From: UBA4427 sp045106235
GTDB taxonomy: Bacteria; Myxococcota_A; UBA9160; UBA4427
Length of the DNA: 64,000 nucleotides
Reading direction: 5' to 3'
Assembly (NCBI GenBank): GCA_045106235.1
Contig: JBGCEJ010000010.1
Location: 62,001-126,000, forward strand
Position 1 is the stretch's first letter. Each line of letters begins with the position of its first letter. The translations under genes and the position numbers were made by a program. The notes below the pieces were generated by a model that worked only from the letters and a program-made list of their open reading frames with translations, was not told the DNA's origin and did no database searches. Below are positions 52,671-61,507 of this stretch, piece after piece.

Positions 52671-53443
52671 TCGATGCCCGGCTGCGGGACGGTGGGCGGC
52701 CATTCACCGCCGCCGTAGGTTTCAAGAGCGGCGCCGGAGACGTAGCTCGAGTCTTTCGCGGCGAGGAAGAGGACGGAATGCGCGACTTCTTCGGCGCGGG
52801 CGAAGCGTTTTGCGGGGATCGAGTCCGTGATGCGCTTCTTGGACGCGGCGTCCCCGTAATGCTCGCCCGTGAGTTCGGTTTCGACGAGTCCGGAGACGAC
52901 GCAGTTCACGCGGAGCTTGGGGCCCCATTCGACGGCGAGAGACGTTGTCGCGTTCATGAGTCCTGCCTTGGCTGCGCCGTACGCGATGGAGAGCGGGGTT
53001 GGGCGAAGGGAACTAATGCTCACGATATTCACGATCACGCCGCCGCCTTCGCGGTCGATCATGTGGGGATGGACCTGCTGGGACAGGATCAGCGGCGCGT
53101 TCAGGTTAAGCTCGAGGATCTTGTTCGTCAGCTTGGCGGAGGCTTCTTCGCTGGGGATGGAAGGCGCGCCACCGGCATTGTTCACGAGGACGTCGATTCC
53201 GCCGTCGCGTTCGGCACAGCGGGCGAGCCAGGCGGCGGTGGCTTCGGCGTCGCGCACGTCGACGCTTTCGCTCTGGATCGTGTCGTGCGCGAAGGGCGTT
53301 TCGACGGGGCGCCGGCTGCAAGTGAAGACGTGGGCGCCGGCGGCGGCGAAGTCTTCGCAGATCTGGCGGCCGATTCCGCGGGAGCCGCCGGTCACAACGA
53401 CGGTCTGATTGGAGAAATCGAATTGGGTCTTGCCTGAACTCAC
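52667..53443 (-). CDS. SDR-family oxidoreductase
   Basis: I chose GTG 53443 (VSSGKTQFDFSNQ) with GGGAG 6 nt upstream; the longer frame to 53581 reads as arginine-rich non-coding sequence. The 258-residue SDR has TGGSRGIG, NNAGG, catalytic Ser in NIVSISS and YGAAK. It lies in a run of four consecutive SDR genes after the EchA20-like hydratase. Confidence 0.9.
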   Translation of the reverse strand: MSSGKTQFDFSNQTVVVTGGSRGIGRQICEDFAAAGAHVFTCSRRPVETPFAHDTIQSESVDVRDAEATAAWLARCAERDGGIDVLVNNAGGAPSIPSEEASAKLTNKILELNLNAPLILSQQVHPHMIDREGGGVIVNIVSISSLRPTPLSIAYGAAKAGLMNATTSLAVEWGPKLRVNCVVSGLVETELTGEHYGDAASKKRITDSIPAKRFARAEEVAHSVLFLAAKDSSYVSGAALETYGGGEWPPTVPQPGIE

Positions 53444-53520
53444 GGGTGCTCCCTGATGTCTGTCTGTTTTCGGTTTGATCGATCGGCTGGGCGCTCGGCA
53501 TCGGCCGCCGGCGCGAGTCT

Positions 53521-54324
53521 CTAGGCTCGGGGTTTTCCGGCGGACACGCCACCGTCCACGACGAAATCGCCGCCGGTACAAAAGGAGGACTCGTCGCTGG
53601 CCAAGAAAACCACCATATCGGCCACTTCCTGGGCGTCGGCCATGCGGCCAAGGGGATAGTTCCCGTAGGCCTCATTGTACTGGTCGTCGGTCCAGCCTTT
53701 TCGCTCGGTCATTTTGGTTCGGGTTGGGCCGGGCATGACCGCGTTCACGCGGATGCCTTTCGGACCGAGCTCGATCGCGGCGCTCTTGGTGAGGCCGCGG
53801 ATCCCGAATTTCGAAGAGGCGTAGGCAGTCAGGCCTTCGCGGCCTTCGAGGCCCTGAACGGAAGAAAAGTTGATGATGGAGCCAGCGCCTTGCTCGGTCA
53901 TGCAGTCCATCACAGCCTTGACGCCGAGAAAGGTCCCGACGAGGTTCGTGTTCACGACTTTCTGAAAGAGCGCCAAATCCGTTTTCTCAAGGGGCGCTAC
54001 CCGGATCAGGCCCGCGTTGTTCACGAGGACGTCCAGGCGCCCGAAGGCGGAAAGCGTCTCGGCGACACCCCGGCCCCAGGCCGCTTCGTCGGCGATATCG
54101 AGTTCCACGAAGAGGGCCGCGTCCGCACGGACCGCGTTCAGCTCGGCCACGAGGGATTCGCCTTCCTCCGCCCGGCGATCCGCGATCGCGACCCGCGCGC
54201 CTTCTTCGACGAAGCGCCGCGCGGAGGCCGCGCCGATGCCCCGAGCGCCACCGGTAATCAGGGCGGTCTTGCCTGCGAGTCGCGTTCCGGCGCTCGCCGT
54301 TGTTCCTGCCGCGATGCCGCTCAT
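53521..54324 (-). CDS. SDR-family oxidoreductase
   Basis: The 267-residue SDR shows TGGARGIG, NNAGL, catalytic Ser in NFSSVQG and YASSK, and ends with FVVDGGVSAG. It overlaps the hydratase gene by ATGA and is the second gene of the operon. In mycobacteria SDR genes also lie beside echA20, which supports a role in the same pathway. Confidence 0.93.
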   Translation of the reverse strand: MSGIAAGTTASAGTRLAGKTALITGGARGIGAASARRFVEEGARVAIADRRAEEGESLVAELNAVRADAALFVELDIADEAAWGRGVAETLSAFGRLDVLVNNAGLIRVAPLEKTDLALFQKVVNTNLVGTFLGVKAVMDCMTEQGAGSIINFSSVQGLEGREGLTAYASSKFGIRGLTKSAAIELGPKGIRVNAVMPGPTRTKMTERKGWTDDQYNEAYGNYPLGRMADAQEVADMVVFLASDESSFCTGGDFVVDGGVSAGKPRA

Positions 54325-55076
54325 CGCGTGATCACCCGGTCGCCGCGCACAAAGGCGTCCCGGGCCTTGTCACCGTCGCCCTGAATATTAAGTTGATAGG
54401 TGTATCCCTGCTCCATTCGGTAATTCGTGTGCATCTCGAAGACGTCGAGATGGTTCAGGGCCGCTTTGGCGAATTCGAGGGCCGCCTTCGGCTTCGCCAG
54501 CATTTGCTCGGCCATCTCGCGCGCTTTTGCCATGAGATCTTCGGGCTCGGTCACGTAAGCGACGGTGCCCCAAGCGAGGAGTTCCTCGGCGGTGGCGGGC
54601 TTACACGTGAGGGACATCTCACGCAATTTCATGGGCGCAACGAGTTTGGCAAGATGAGAAGCACAACCGAGCGCACCGTTATCGACTTCGGGCAAACCGA
54701 AGCGCGCCGTTTTGGCGGCGACGATCATGTCGCAGCTCGCGACGAGACCGATCCCGAGGCCCATGCAGAAATCATTGACTGCGGCGATCACGGGCTGCCG
54801 GGTTTGGTAGATCTGATTGAAGGTGGCGTAGCAGGCTTCGCCGGAGCCGAGCAGATGGTCGAAGCCTTCGACGCTCTGCATCTCCTTGATGTCGATGCCG
54901 GCGTTGAAGCCCTTGCCTTCGGCGGTGAGGATGATGACCCGGACGTCCTGGTCTTCGGAGAGTTCCTTGAAGGTGTCGTGGATGGCCCAGGTATCAGCGA
55001 CCGTGATCGAGTTGACCGGCGGATGATGCATGACCACTTCGGCGATGTGGTTCTCGATGTTGCAGCTGATTGTCAT
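54321..55076 (-). CDS. Enoyl-CoA hydratase/isomerase, EchA20-like
   Basis: ATG 55076 has GGAAGG 8 nt upstream; the extended frame to 55154 does not. The 251-residue crotonase-fold protein shows GKGFNAGIDIKEMQ (oxyanion loop) and FGLPEVDNGALG. Its C-terminus has YRMEQGYTYQLN and RDAFV. From memory, these match the EchA20 subgroup that hydrolyses a ring of the steroid C/D fragment HIP-CoA in actinobacteria. It is the promoter-proximal gene of the eight-gene minus operon. The steroid assignment is inference. Confidence 0.85.
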   Translation of the reverse strand: MTISCNIENHIAEVVMHHPPVNSITVADTWAIHDTFKELSEDQDVRVIILTAEGKGFNAGIDIKEMQSVEGFDHLLGSGEACYATFNQIYQTRQPVIAAVNDFCMGLGIGLVASCDMIVAAKTARFGLPEVDNGALGCASHLAKLVAPMKLREMSLTCKPATAEELLAWGTVAYVTEPEDLMAKAREMAEQMLAKPKAALEFAKAALNHLDVFEMHTNYRMEQGYTYQLNIQGDGDKARDAFVRGDRVITR

Positions 55077-55527
55077 GAGAGTTGCCTTCCTATGGGGCGC
55101 GCTATGGGACCCGCTAAGGGGCTCGTTTGCCGAGCAGGTCAGGGACCGAATCATGGAACAGAAAAAGCGTTTGGTGTCTCGGATGGCTTGGATTTCTCGT
55201 TCCAGGCCGGCCCGCTTCCGGGTGCATCATTTTGCCGCGTTTTAGAGCCGTTTTTCACCGTCTTTTCGGCGCCATTTGAGGTTGAAGCCGACCAAAACGC
55301 ACTATCTTGGTACCGGTCTTCGCAGACCCCGCCTGGAATGGAATTGAAGCCTTCGATTCCGTGGATCTCGTCTATTTCGTCTTCGTCTTCGTCTTCGTCA
55401 TCTGCCGAGATCCCCACCCATTCATCTCTTGAGTTGCGACGGAAGTTTGCAGCTTAGTCAATCTGGGCGCACCGCCCGAACAAATCCCTTGAACTCCATC
55501 CCATCAGCAAGGGCCCGAAAGGAAACC
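55077..55527. other. 451-bp divergent intergenic region
   Basis: The region separates the EchA20-like operon from the amidohydrolase operon and must hold both promoters. It includes four tandem copies of CGTCTT-type hexamers near 55376-55398. An acidic minus-strand frame (DEDEDEDEIDE) has no clear start signal and is not called. Confidence 0.6.
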
Positions 55528-56733
55528 ATGAGCGCGCAAGCATCGCCGAAGAGTACGATCCCCAAGATTATCAGCGTCGACGATCATGTCGTCGAGCCGC
55601 CGCACCTTTGGGAATCGCGCCTGCCCGCAAAGTACAAGGATATCGGGCCGCGCGTGAAGGTTCTGCCCCGTGGCGAGCCCACCCTGGTCGACGGCGTTTG
55701 GGTCGAATCGCCCGGTGATGGCGATGAGATGGCCGCCTGGTGGCATTACGAGGATCATATCTATCAGCTCCGCCAGATGATCGCCTGCCCGGGGATCCCG
55801 CCGGCGGAAGTGAAGCCGATTGGTGTCACTTTCGATGATATTCGCCCCGGTTGTTTCGAACCGAAGGCGCGGATCGCGGACATGGAAGCGAACCACGTAG
55901 AGTCCTCGCTTTGCTTCCCGAACTATCCCCGGTTCTGCGGTCAGCTCTTTTCTGAACGCAAAGACATGGTGCTTTCAAAGCTCTGCGTCGAGGCCTACAA
56001 CGATTGGATGGTTGAGGAATGGTGCGGCGACAGTGAAGGCCGACTGATTCCCCTTTGCATCGTCCCGCTCTGGGATCCGGAACTCGCCGCGGCCGAAATT
56101 CGCCGCAACGCCGCGCGCGGCGTGCGCGCCGTCGCCTTCTCGGAGCTGCCGGCGTGGCTCGGACGACCCTCGATTCATACGGATCACTGGGATCCCTTCA
56201 TCCGCGCCTGCGAAGAAACCGAAACCGTGATCTGCATGCATATCGGTTCGGGGACGAAGACGGTCAGCACCTCCGACGATGCGCCGACGATCATGTCCGC
56301 GAATCTGATCGCGTGCAACAGCGTGGCCTCCATGATCGACTGGATCTTCTCCGCGAAGCTCCTGAAGTTCCCTAAGTTGAAGCTGCTCTATGCGGAGTGC
56401 CAGATCGGTTGGATTCCGTACTTCGTGGAACGGGCCGACGATATTTGGGAGACCCATCAATGGGCCCAGGGCGAGACGCGCCTTCCGGAGCCGCCGTCTG
56501 AGTACTACAAGCGGAACATCTACAGCTGCTTCTTCAAGGATGCCGTTGGGATGGAGCTCATTGAACGCGTCGGCCTCGACCAGGTGATGTTTGAGACGGA
56601 CTATCCGCATCAGGACGGGACCTTCCCGAATACGCTCTCGATTGCAGAAGAATTGTTTGGACATCTGCCCCAGGATCAGGTGAACAAGATCGCGCGCGAA
56701 AATGCGATCAAGCTCTTTGACTTGAAGCTCTAG
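55528..56733 (+). CDS. Amidohydrolase-2 family metal hydrolase
   Basis: ATG 55528 follows GAAAGGAAACC. The 401-residue protein belongs to the amidohydrolase 2 (ACMSD/decarboxylase-like) family: SVDDHVVEPPHLW provides the first metal motif, CMHIGSG the central His, and ETDYPHQDGTFP the late Asp. Members act as decarboxylases or C-C/C-N hydrolases. It heads the plus-strand catabolic group and is followed 19 nt later by the Rieske oxygenase. Confidence 0.9.
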   Translation: MSAQASPKSTIPKIISVDDHVVEPPHLWESRLPAKYKDIGPRVKVLPRGEPTLVDGVWVESPGDGDEMAAWWHYEDHIYQLRQMIACPGIPPAEVKPIGVTFDDIRPGCFEPKARIADMEANHVESSLCFPNYPRFCGQLFSERKDMVLSKLCVEAYNDWMVEEWCGDSEGRLIPLCIVPLWDPELAAAEIRRNAARGVRAVAFSELPAWLGRPSIHTDHWDPFIRACEETETVICMHIGSGTKTVSTSDDAPTIMSANLIACNSVASMIDWIFSAKLLKFPKLKLLYAECQIGWIPYFVERADDIWETHQWAQGETRLPEPPSEYYKRNIYSCFFKDAVGMELIERVGLDQVMFETDYPHQDGTFPNTLSIAEELFGHLPQDQVNKIARENAIKLFDLKL

Positions 56734-56752
56734 TCGGCATTTGGAGGTGGGT

Positions 56753-57733
56753 ATGGCTGAGGCGGTTTCTTCGTCTTCTTCCGGTGGCACGTCCACGGGG
56801 GGCGGGGTGCGTGAAGCCCTGCCCATTCCGAACGGATGGTATGCCGTTGCCGTTTCGGACGAACTCGCGGCAGGCTCGCTGCAGAACGTTCGCTATTTCG
56901 ACCAGGAGCTCGTGGTCTTCCGGACCGAGTCCGGCGAGGCCGCGGTCTTTGAAGCGTACTGCCCGCATTTGGGCGCCCATTTTGGGCATGGTGGGTCAGT
57001 TGAAGGGGAGAACCTTCGCTGCCCCTTCCATGGCTGGAAGTTTGGGACGTCCGGCGCCTGTGCTGAGATCCCCTACGCGAAGCGGATTCCGCCGAACGCC
57101 CAGGCGGGCAAGCTCCCCACGAAAGAATGCAACGGGTTCATTTTCGCATGGTGGGATGCCGAGGGCCGCGCGCCCTGGTACGAAATTCCGGATGTCGCCG
57201 AGGCGTTGGATGCAAACTGGTCCACGCCGGATCGCTACGAATGGCGGGTGAACGCGCACAACCAGGAACTGGCTGAGAACGGCGTGGATTCGGCGCATTT
57301 TCATTTCGTTCATGGGACCCAGAGTGTGCCGATCACGGAGACCGAGGAAGACGGCGCCTATCGCCGTGCGTTCTCCGCGATTGAGATGAAGACGCCGCGG
57401 GGCGAAGTGAAGGGCGGGATTGAGTCGAAGCAGGCCGGCTTCGGTTTCGCCACGAGTCGCTTTACGGGAATTTGCGAGACGCTTGAACTCGCGACCTCGA
57501 CGCCCATCGATGCGCATAACGTTCACGTCCGCTACGCGTTCATCCAGCCGAAAGTTGACGGCGAAGATCCGAAGGGCGGCGTCGCTGCGGCGATCATCCG
57601 GGATATCGTGAAGCAGATGAACGAAGACGTTCCGATCTGGGAAAACAAGGTCTATCACACGCGTCCTGTGCTGTGTGATGGCGACGGGCCGATCGCTGAA
57701 TTCCGACGCTGGTCGGAAATGTTCTACGCCTAG
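56753..57733 (+). CDS. Rieske non-haem iron oxygenase, KshA-like
   Basis: I chose ATG 56753 with GGAGG 5 nt upstream; ATG 56741 is less well placed. The 326-residue protein has the Rieske motif Cys70-x-His72 and Cys90-x2-His93, and the mononuclear iron region ENGVDSAHFHFVHG with His182, His187 and bridging Asp179. Length and layout fit a KshA/CarA-type terminal oxygenase. It needs a separate reductase, not seen here. In context with an EchA20-like gene, hydroxylation of a polycyclic substrate is plausible. Confidence 0.9.
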   Translation: MAEAVSSSSSGGTSTGGGVREALPIPNGWYAVAVSDELAAGSLQNVRYFDQELVVFRTESGEAAVFEAYCPHLGAHFGHGGSVEGENLRCPFHGWKFGTSGACAEIPYAKRIPPNAQAGKLPTKECNGFIFAWWDAEGRAPWYEIPDVAEALDANWSTPDRYEWRVNAHNQELAENGVDSAHFHFVHGTQSVPITETEEDGAYRRAFSAIEMKTPRGEVKGGIESKQAGFGFATSRFTGICETLELATSTPIDAHNVHVRYAFIQPKVDGEDPKGGVAAAIIRDIVKQMNEDVPIWENKVYHTRPVLCDGDGPIAEFRRWSEMFYA

Positions 57734-57770
57734 TTCGGCCTAGTTCGGCCTAGTTCGGTTTAGATCGGCC
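57731..57770 (+). repeat. Four-copy 10-bp tandem repeat containing the oxygenase stop codon
   Basis: TAGTTCGGCC occurs twice exactly, then TAGTTCGGTT and TAGATCGGCC. The first copy supplies the stop codon of the Rieske oxygenase. Its function is unknown; slippage duplication is likely. Confidence 0.9.
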
Positions 57771-57794
57771 GACGAGACTCAAAAGGAAACAGCC

Positions 57795-60242
57795 GTGTCC
57801 CTCGCTCTACCCGACTATAACCTGACCGAAGAGCAAGCTGAGTTTCGGGACTCGCTCCGTCGATTCTTCGAGGAGCATGCGTCGACGGAAATGACCCGGA
57901 AGGTGATGGAGTCGGGAGCCGCGTTTGCCCCCGACGTTTGGAAAACCGCTTCCGCCGAACTCGGGCTTGCGGGCATCGCAATCCCGGAAGAATACGGCGG
58001 TCAGGGGTTCGGCCTCAAGGAACTCGCCCTCGCCCTGGGCGAGGCGGCTCGCGGCCTCTCGCCGATCCCGCTCTTTTCCTCGGCGGCGCTCGCCGGACGC
58101 GTCGTGACCTGTGTCCTCGCGGAGGCGGGTGCGAGTGATGAAACCGCGAGGCGCGAACTCGAGCCGATCGCGTCGGGCCGCGTAGCGACGGTGGCCTGGC
58201 TAGAAGGCCCGGGTGCCTGGGGGCTGGACCCCATCGCAATGCGCGCTGAGGCCACTGAGGCGGGCTATCGGCTCAGTGGCGAGAAGCACTTTGTGCTCGA
58301 CGCAGGCTGTGCTGAACGGATCTACATCGTGGCTCGCCTGGGTGAGGGAGAGGCGCTCGGCCTATTTGCAGCAGACGTTTCGGCGCCCGGCCTTACGATT
58401 CGGAAGCAAGAGGCCCTGGATCTATCCCGCACGCTCGGCGAGCTGCGTTTGGACGGTGTGGCCGTGGAGCTGATCGGTGCCGAGCCGGGGGCCGCGTTCC
58501 GCGGGCAGGATTCGGCGTCGGCGATCCGCCAAGGGCTGCTGGAAGCGACGGCGCTCTTCTGCGCTGAGATCGCGGGCGGCATGCAGAAGGTGCTCGAGAC
58601 TTCGGTCGACTATGCGAGCGAACGCCATCAGTTCGGTCGTCCCGTTGGCTCCTTTCAAGCGATCAAGCACAAATGTGCCGATATGCTGATCGATTTCGAA
58701 TGCGCACGGACCGCGGCGGACGCGGCGCTGATGGCGCTGGATGCCGGGGATGAGGACGGCGCGCTGCTGACTGCCGTGGCGAAGGCCCAAGCCGGTCCCG
58801 CCTTCGTTCGCATGGCGACGGAGAATATTCAGGTCCACGGCGGCGTGGGATATACCTGGGAATACGATGCCCATCTTTTCTTCCGCCGCGCACGGGCAAG
58901 CGACGCTTTTCTGGGCGACGCGGTTCTCCATCAAGAGCGCATCGCCGCCGAATGGACAGATCGCCTTGAGACCCAAGGACTCGATGCCGCCCGAGAAAGC
59001 GGGAGCAGCGGCCGCCGCGCCGACACGCCGGAAGAAGCGGCCTTCCGCGCAGAGGCGAGGGCATGGCTCTCGGCGCACGCGGAGCTTCGCCAAGGTGAAG
59101 GCGATTGGTCGAACGGCGCCGCCGATCATTCTCTGGAAGCGGAGCAGTATTACTGGGACAAGATGAAGGCTTGGCAGAAGACGCGCTTCGAAGGCGGCTG
59201 GTCTGCGATTACCTGGGCGCCCGAGCATGGCGGTCGCGGCGGCTCGCCGATTCAGTCCATCATCTTCAACGAAGAGCAATCCGCGTTCAATGTCGCGAGC
59301 GGCTACATCGACGCGGCGGTCGGCCTGATCGGTCCGTCGCTCATTCGCTTCGGTACGGATGAACAGCGCGAGCGCTTTTTGAAACCGATGCTTCGCGGCG
59401 ACGAAATCTGGTGTCAGCTCTTTAGCGAACCCGAAGCCGGCTCGGATCTCGCCGCGGTTCGGACACGCGGCGTTGTTGACGGCGACGAACTTGTACTGAA
59501 CGGCCAAAAAGTCTGGACCACGAGCGCTCAATACGCCGATTGGGGCTTCATCGTCTGCCGCACCAACGTGGACGTGCCCAAACACAAAGGCATCAGCTTC
59601 GCCCTCGTCGATATGCGGCAGCCCGGCGTCGAAGTCCGTCCCCTTGTCACCATGAAGGGCGACCGCCATTTCAACGAAGTCTTCTTCAATGATGTCCGTA
59701 CACCGCTGAAATACGTCGTGAACGGCATCGACGCAGGATGGCCCGTCACCACCTTCGTGCTCATGAACGAAGGCGCAAATATCGGGACCGGCCATTTCAG
59801 CCGGACGGGAACCATCGAGCTCTTTGCCGCTGCGGAGCAGCGCGGCCGCCTTGGCGACCCCGTCGTTCGGCAAAGGCTCGCCGAGACCTTCGTGGCCGAG
59901 CGCGTGCTGGAACTCCTGCAGGCGCGACTCAAGGGCGCGATCCTCGATGGCCGTCGGCCTGATGTCGACGGCTCTGTGCTCAAGATCCTCTGGTCTGAAG
60001 GTGGGCATCGAAAAGCCGAGGCGGCGAACTGGCTCCAGGGCGCCGACGCGCTGCTCGCGGGGGAAGACGCGCCGACGGGTGGCCTTTGGCAGGACCAGCT
60101 CCTCGCGCGCGGCGCCGGCACGATCGGGGGCGGAACCAGTGAGGTCCATCGCAATGGTCTCGGGGAACGCGCGCTTGGCTTACCCCGCGAGCCGCGCCTC
60201 GACCGCGATCAGCCCTTCAAAGATCTGAAAATCAGCGGCTGA
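57795..60242 (+). CDS. Double-domain acyl-CoA dehydrogenase
   Basis: The start is GTG or the first Met-coding position at 57795, with AAAGGAAA upstream. The 815-residue protein fuses two acyl-CoA dehydrogenase domains. The first (about 1-395) keeps HGGVGYTWEYDAH, where the Glu after GYTW is the expected catalytic base. The second (about 415-815) keeps FSEPEAGSDLA for flavin and substrate binding and GGGTSEVHRN but lacks the GYTxEY base. This resembles a single-chain version of the alpha2-beta2 dehydrogenases used on steroid side chains, like FadE34. Substrate inference comes from the neighbours. Confidence 0.9.
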   Translation: MSLALPDYNLTEEQAEFRDSLRRFFEEHASTEMTRKVMESGAAFAPDVWKTASAELGLAGIAIPEEYGGQGFGLKELALALGEAARGLSPIPLFSSAALAGRVVTCVLAEAGASDETARRELEPIASGRVATVAWLEGPGAWGLDPIAMRAEATEAGYRLSGEKHFVLDAGCAERIYIVARLGEGEALGLFAADVSAPGLTIRKQEALDLSRTLGELRLDGVAVELIGAEPGAAFRGQDSASAIRQGLLEATALFCAEIAGGMQKVLETSVDYASERHQFGRPVGSFQAIKHKCADMLIDFECARTAADAALMALDAGDEDGALLTAVAKAQAGPAFVRMATENIQVHGGVGYTWEYDAHLFFRRARASDAFLGDAVLHQERIAAEWTDRLETQGLDAARESGSSGRRADTPEEAAFRAEARAWLSAHAELRQGEGDWSNGAADHSLEAEQYYWDKMKAWQKTRFEGGWSAITWAPEHGGRGGSPIQSIIFNEEQSAFNVASGYIDAAVGLIGPSLIRFGTDEQRERFLKPMLRGDEIWCQLFSEPEAGSDLAAVRTRGVVDGDELVLNGQKVWTTSAQYADWGFIVCRTNVDVPKHKGISFALVDMRQPGVEVRPLVTMKGDRHFNEVFFNDVRTPLKYVVNGIDAGWPVTTFVLMNEGANIGTGHFSRTGTIELFAAAEQRGRLGDPVVRQRLAETFVAERVLELLQARLKGAILDGRRPDVDGSVLKILWSEGGHRKAEAANWLQGADALLAGEDAPTGGLWQDQLLARGAGTIGGGTSEVHRNGLGERALGLPREPRLDRDQPFKDLKISG

Positions 60243-60362
60243 CGCGGCCGGACAGATTCGCAGGTGCCGCCAAGGCGCGGACTGTTCTAGCGTGAGGGCT
60301 CGGGACCGCTCGGCGCAGAGGCCGCGCGCTGGTCCCAACTCGTCAACCATTCGGAGATCCTC

Positions 60363-61331
60363 ATGCCCAAAGCTCATTCCCTCGCAGACGTCACGCCTGC
60401 GCTTTCGCTCCAGCCCATCAACTTCGCTGCTGAAGATCCGGGCGTGGGCGGATGGCGATCGCTCCTCGCCCAGGGCCGGGGTGCGGACAAGGCGGGTATA
60501 GACCGCCTCGTCGTTTCCGATCATGTCGTGATGGGCGAGAACCTCGAAGCTTACGGAGATCCCAAGGCCGGCGGCATGACGGGCGGGGTTCAGCCGACGG
60601 GGCCCGATGGTCATTGGCTTGATCCGCTGACGGTGATTTCGATGTGGGCGGCCCAGACGACGCATACGCGCTTCATGACGGGGATCTTGATCGCCGGACT
60701 GCGGCGGCCGGCGACGCTGGCGAAGCAGCTTTCGACGATCGATGTGCTTTCGGAAGGCCGCCTGGATATTGGTGTGGGCGTCGGCTGGCAGAAGGAAGAG
60801 TACGAAGCGAACGGTGTGCAGTACAAGGGCCGCGGTCAGCATCTCGACGAGACGCTTGAGATCATCCGAACGCTCTGGAATACCGAAGCCGCGGAGTATC
60901 ACTCAGGCAGCGTGAACTTCGAGAAGGTGCATCTCAACCCGAAGCCGCTTCAGGCGGGGGGCGTGCCGATTTGGGTGAGCGGGACGCTGAACAAGAACGT
61001 GCTTCGGCGAATCGTGAAGTTTGGCGACGGCTGGATTCCGTGGGGTGAAGACGCGATGGACCCGATCGGCGGTCTCGCGAAGATTGGCGAAGCCCTTGAA
61101 AAGGGCGGGCGCGATCCCAAGGGCTTCCAGGCCTCGAGCTATTTGCAGGTTGTCGAAGACGGCAAGGGGGGCATCGATGCGGATCAGACGATGGCGCCGG
61201 TCGGACCGATGGCGGAAGCGGGCGTGACGGATATGCGCGTGACTTTGAATCTGCCCGCGGAGGAGTCGGCGGTGCAGGACATGCTTTCGCCGCTGGTCGA
61301 AGCCTTCCGCAAGAATGCAGGCCGCAGCTAG
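60363..61331 (+). CDS. LLM-class F420/FMN-dependent oxidoreductase
   Basis: ATG 60363 has GGAG 6 nt upstream. The 322-residue luciferase-like protein shows RLVVSDHVVMGENLEAYG, TRFMTGILIAGLRRPATLAK and GRLDIGVGVGWQKEE, typical of the TIGR03619 F420-dependent group. It is the last gene before a strong terminator. It probably reduces or oxygenates an intermediate of the same pathway. Confidence 0.9.
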   Translation: MPKAHSLADVTPALSLQPINFAAEDPGVGGWRSLLAQGRGADKAGIDRLVVSDHVVMGENLEAYGDPKAGGMTGGVQPTGPDGHWLDPLTVISMWAAQTTHTRFMTGILIAGLRRPATLAKQLSTIDVLSEGRLDIGVGVGWQKEEYEANGVQYKGRGQHLDETLEIIRTLWNTEAAEYHSGSVNFEKVHLNPKPLQAGGVPIWVSGTLNKNVLRRIVKFGDGWIPWGEDAMDPIGGLAKIGEALEKGGRDPKGFQASSYLQVVEDGKGGIDADQTMAPVGPMAEAGVTDMRVTLNLPAEESAVQDMLSPLVEAFRKNAGRS

Positions 61332-61381
61332 GCGCGCCGCGGCACGGCGCACGCGCCGAATAGTTCGCCGCAGGAAACGAA

Positions 61382-61423
61382 AACGGCCGTCCGAGCGAGT
61401 TGCTTGGACGGCCGTTCTTTTTT
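61382..61423 (+). terminator. Rho-independent terminator after the LLM gene
   Basis: AACGGCCGTCC (61382-61392) pairs fully with GGACGGCCGTT (61406-61416). A six-T run follows after one C. The 11-bp GC-rich stem with T tract is a classic terminator. Confidence 0.92.
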
Positions 61424-61438
61424 CTGGACGCGTTCCCG

Positions 61439-61486
61439 CTTTGTCGCTTTGTCGCTTTGTCGCGTTGACGCGTTGTCGCGTTGTCG
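61439..61486 (+). repeat. Six-copy 8-bp tandem repeat
   Basis: CTTTGTCG occurs three times, then CGTTGACG once and CGTTGTCG twice, in a row, between the terminator and the aldolase stop. It is a degenerate microsatellite with no known function. Confidence 0.9.
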
Positions 61487-61507
61487 CCGTTGCAGCCGGG
61501 CGCGCTT

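Noticed and set aside
55151..55417. Minus-strand acidic frame with a DEDEDEDE tract
   Set aside because: The tract comes from a CGTCTT-type simple repeat; there is no start signal, and the frame overlaps the divergent promoter region.
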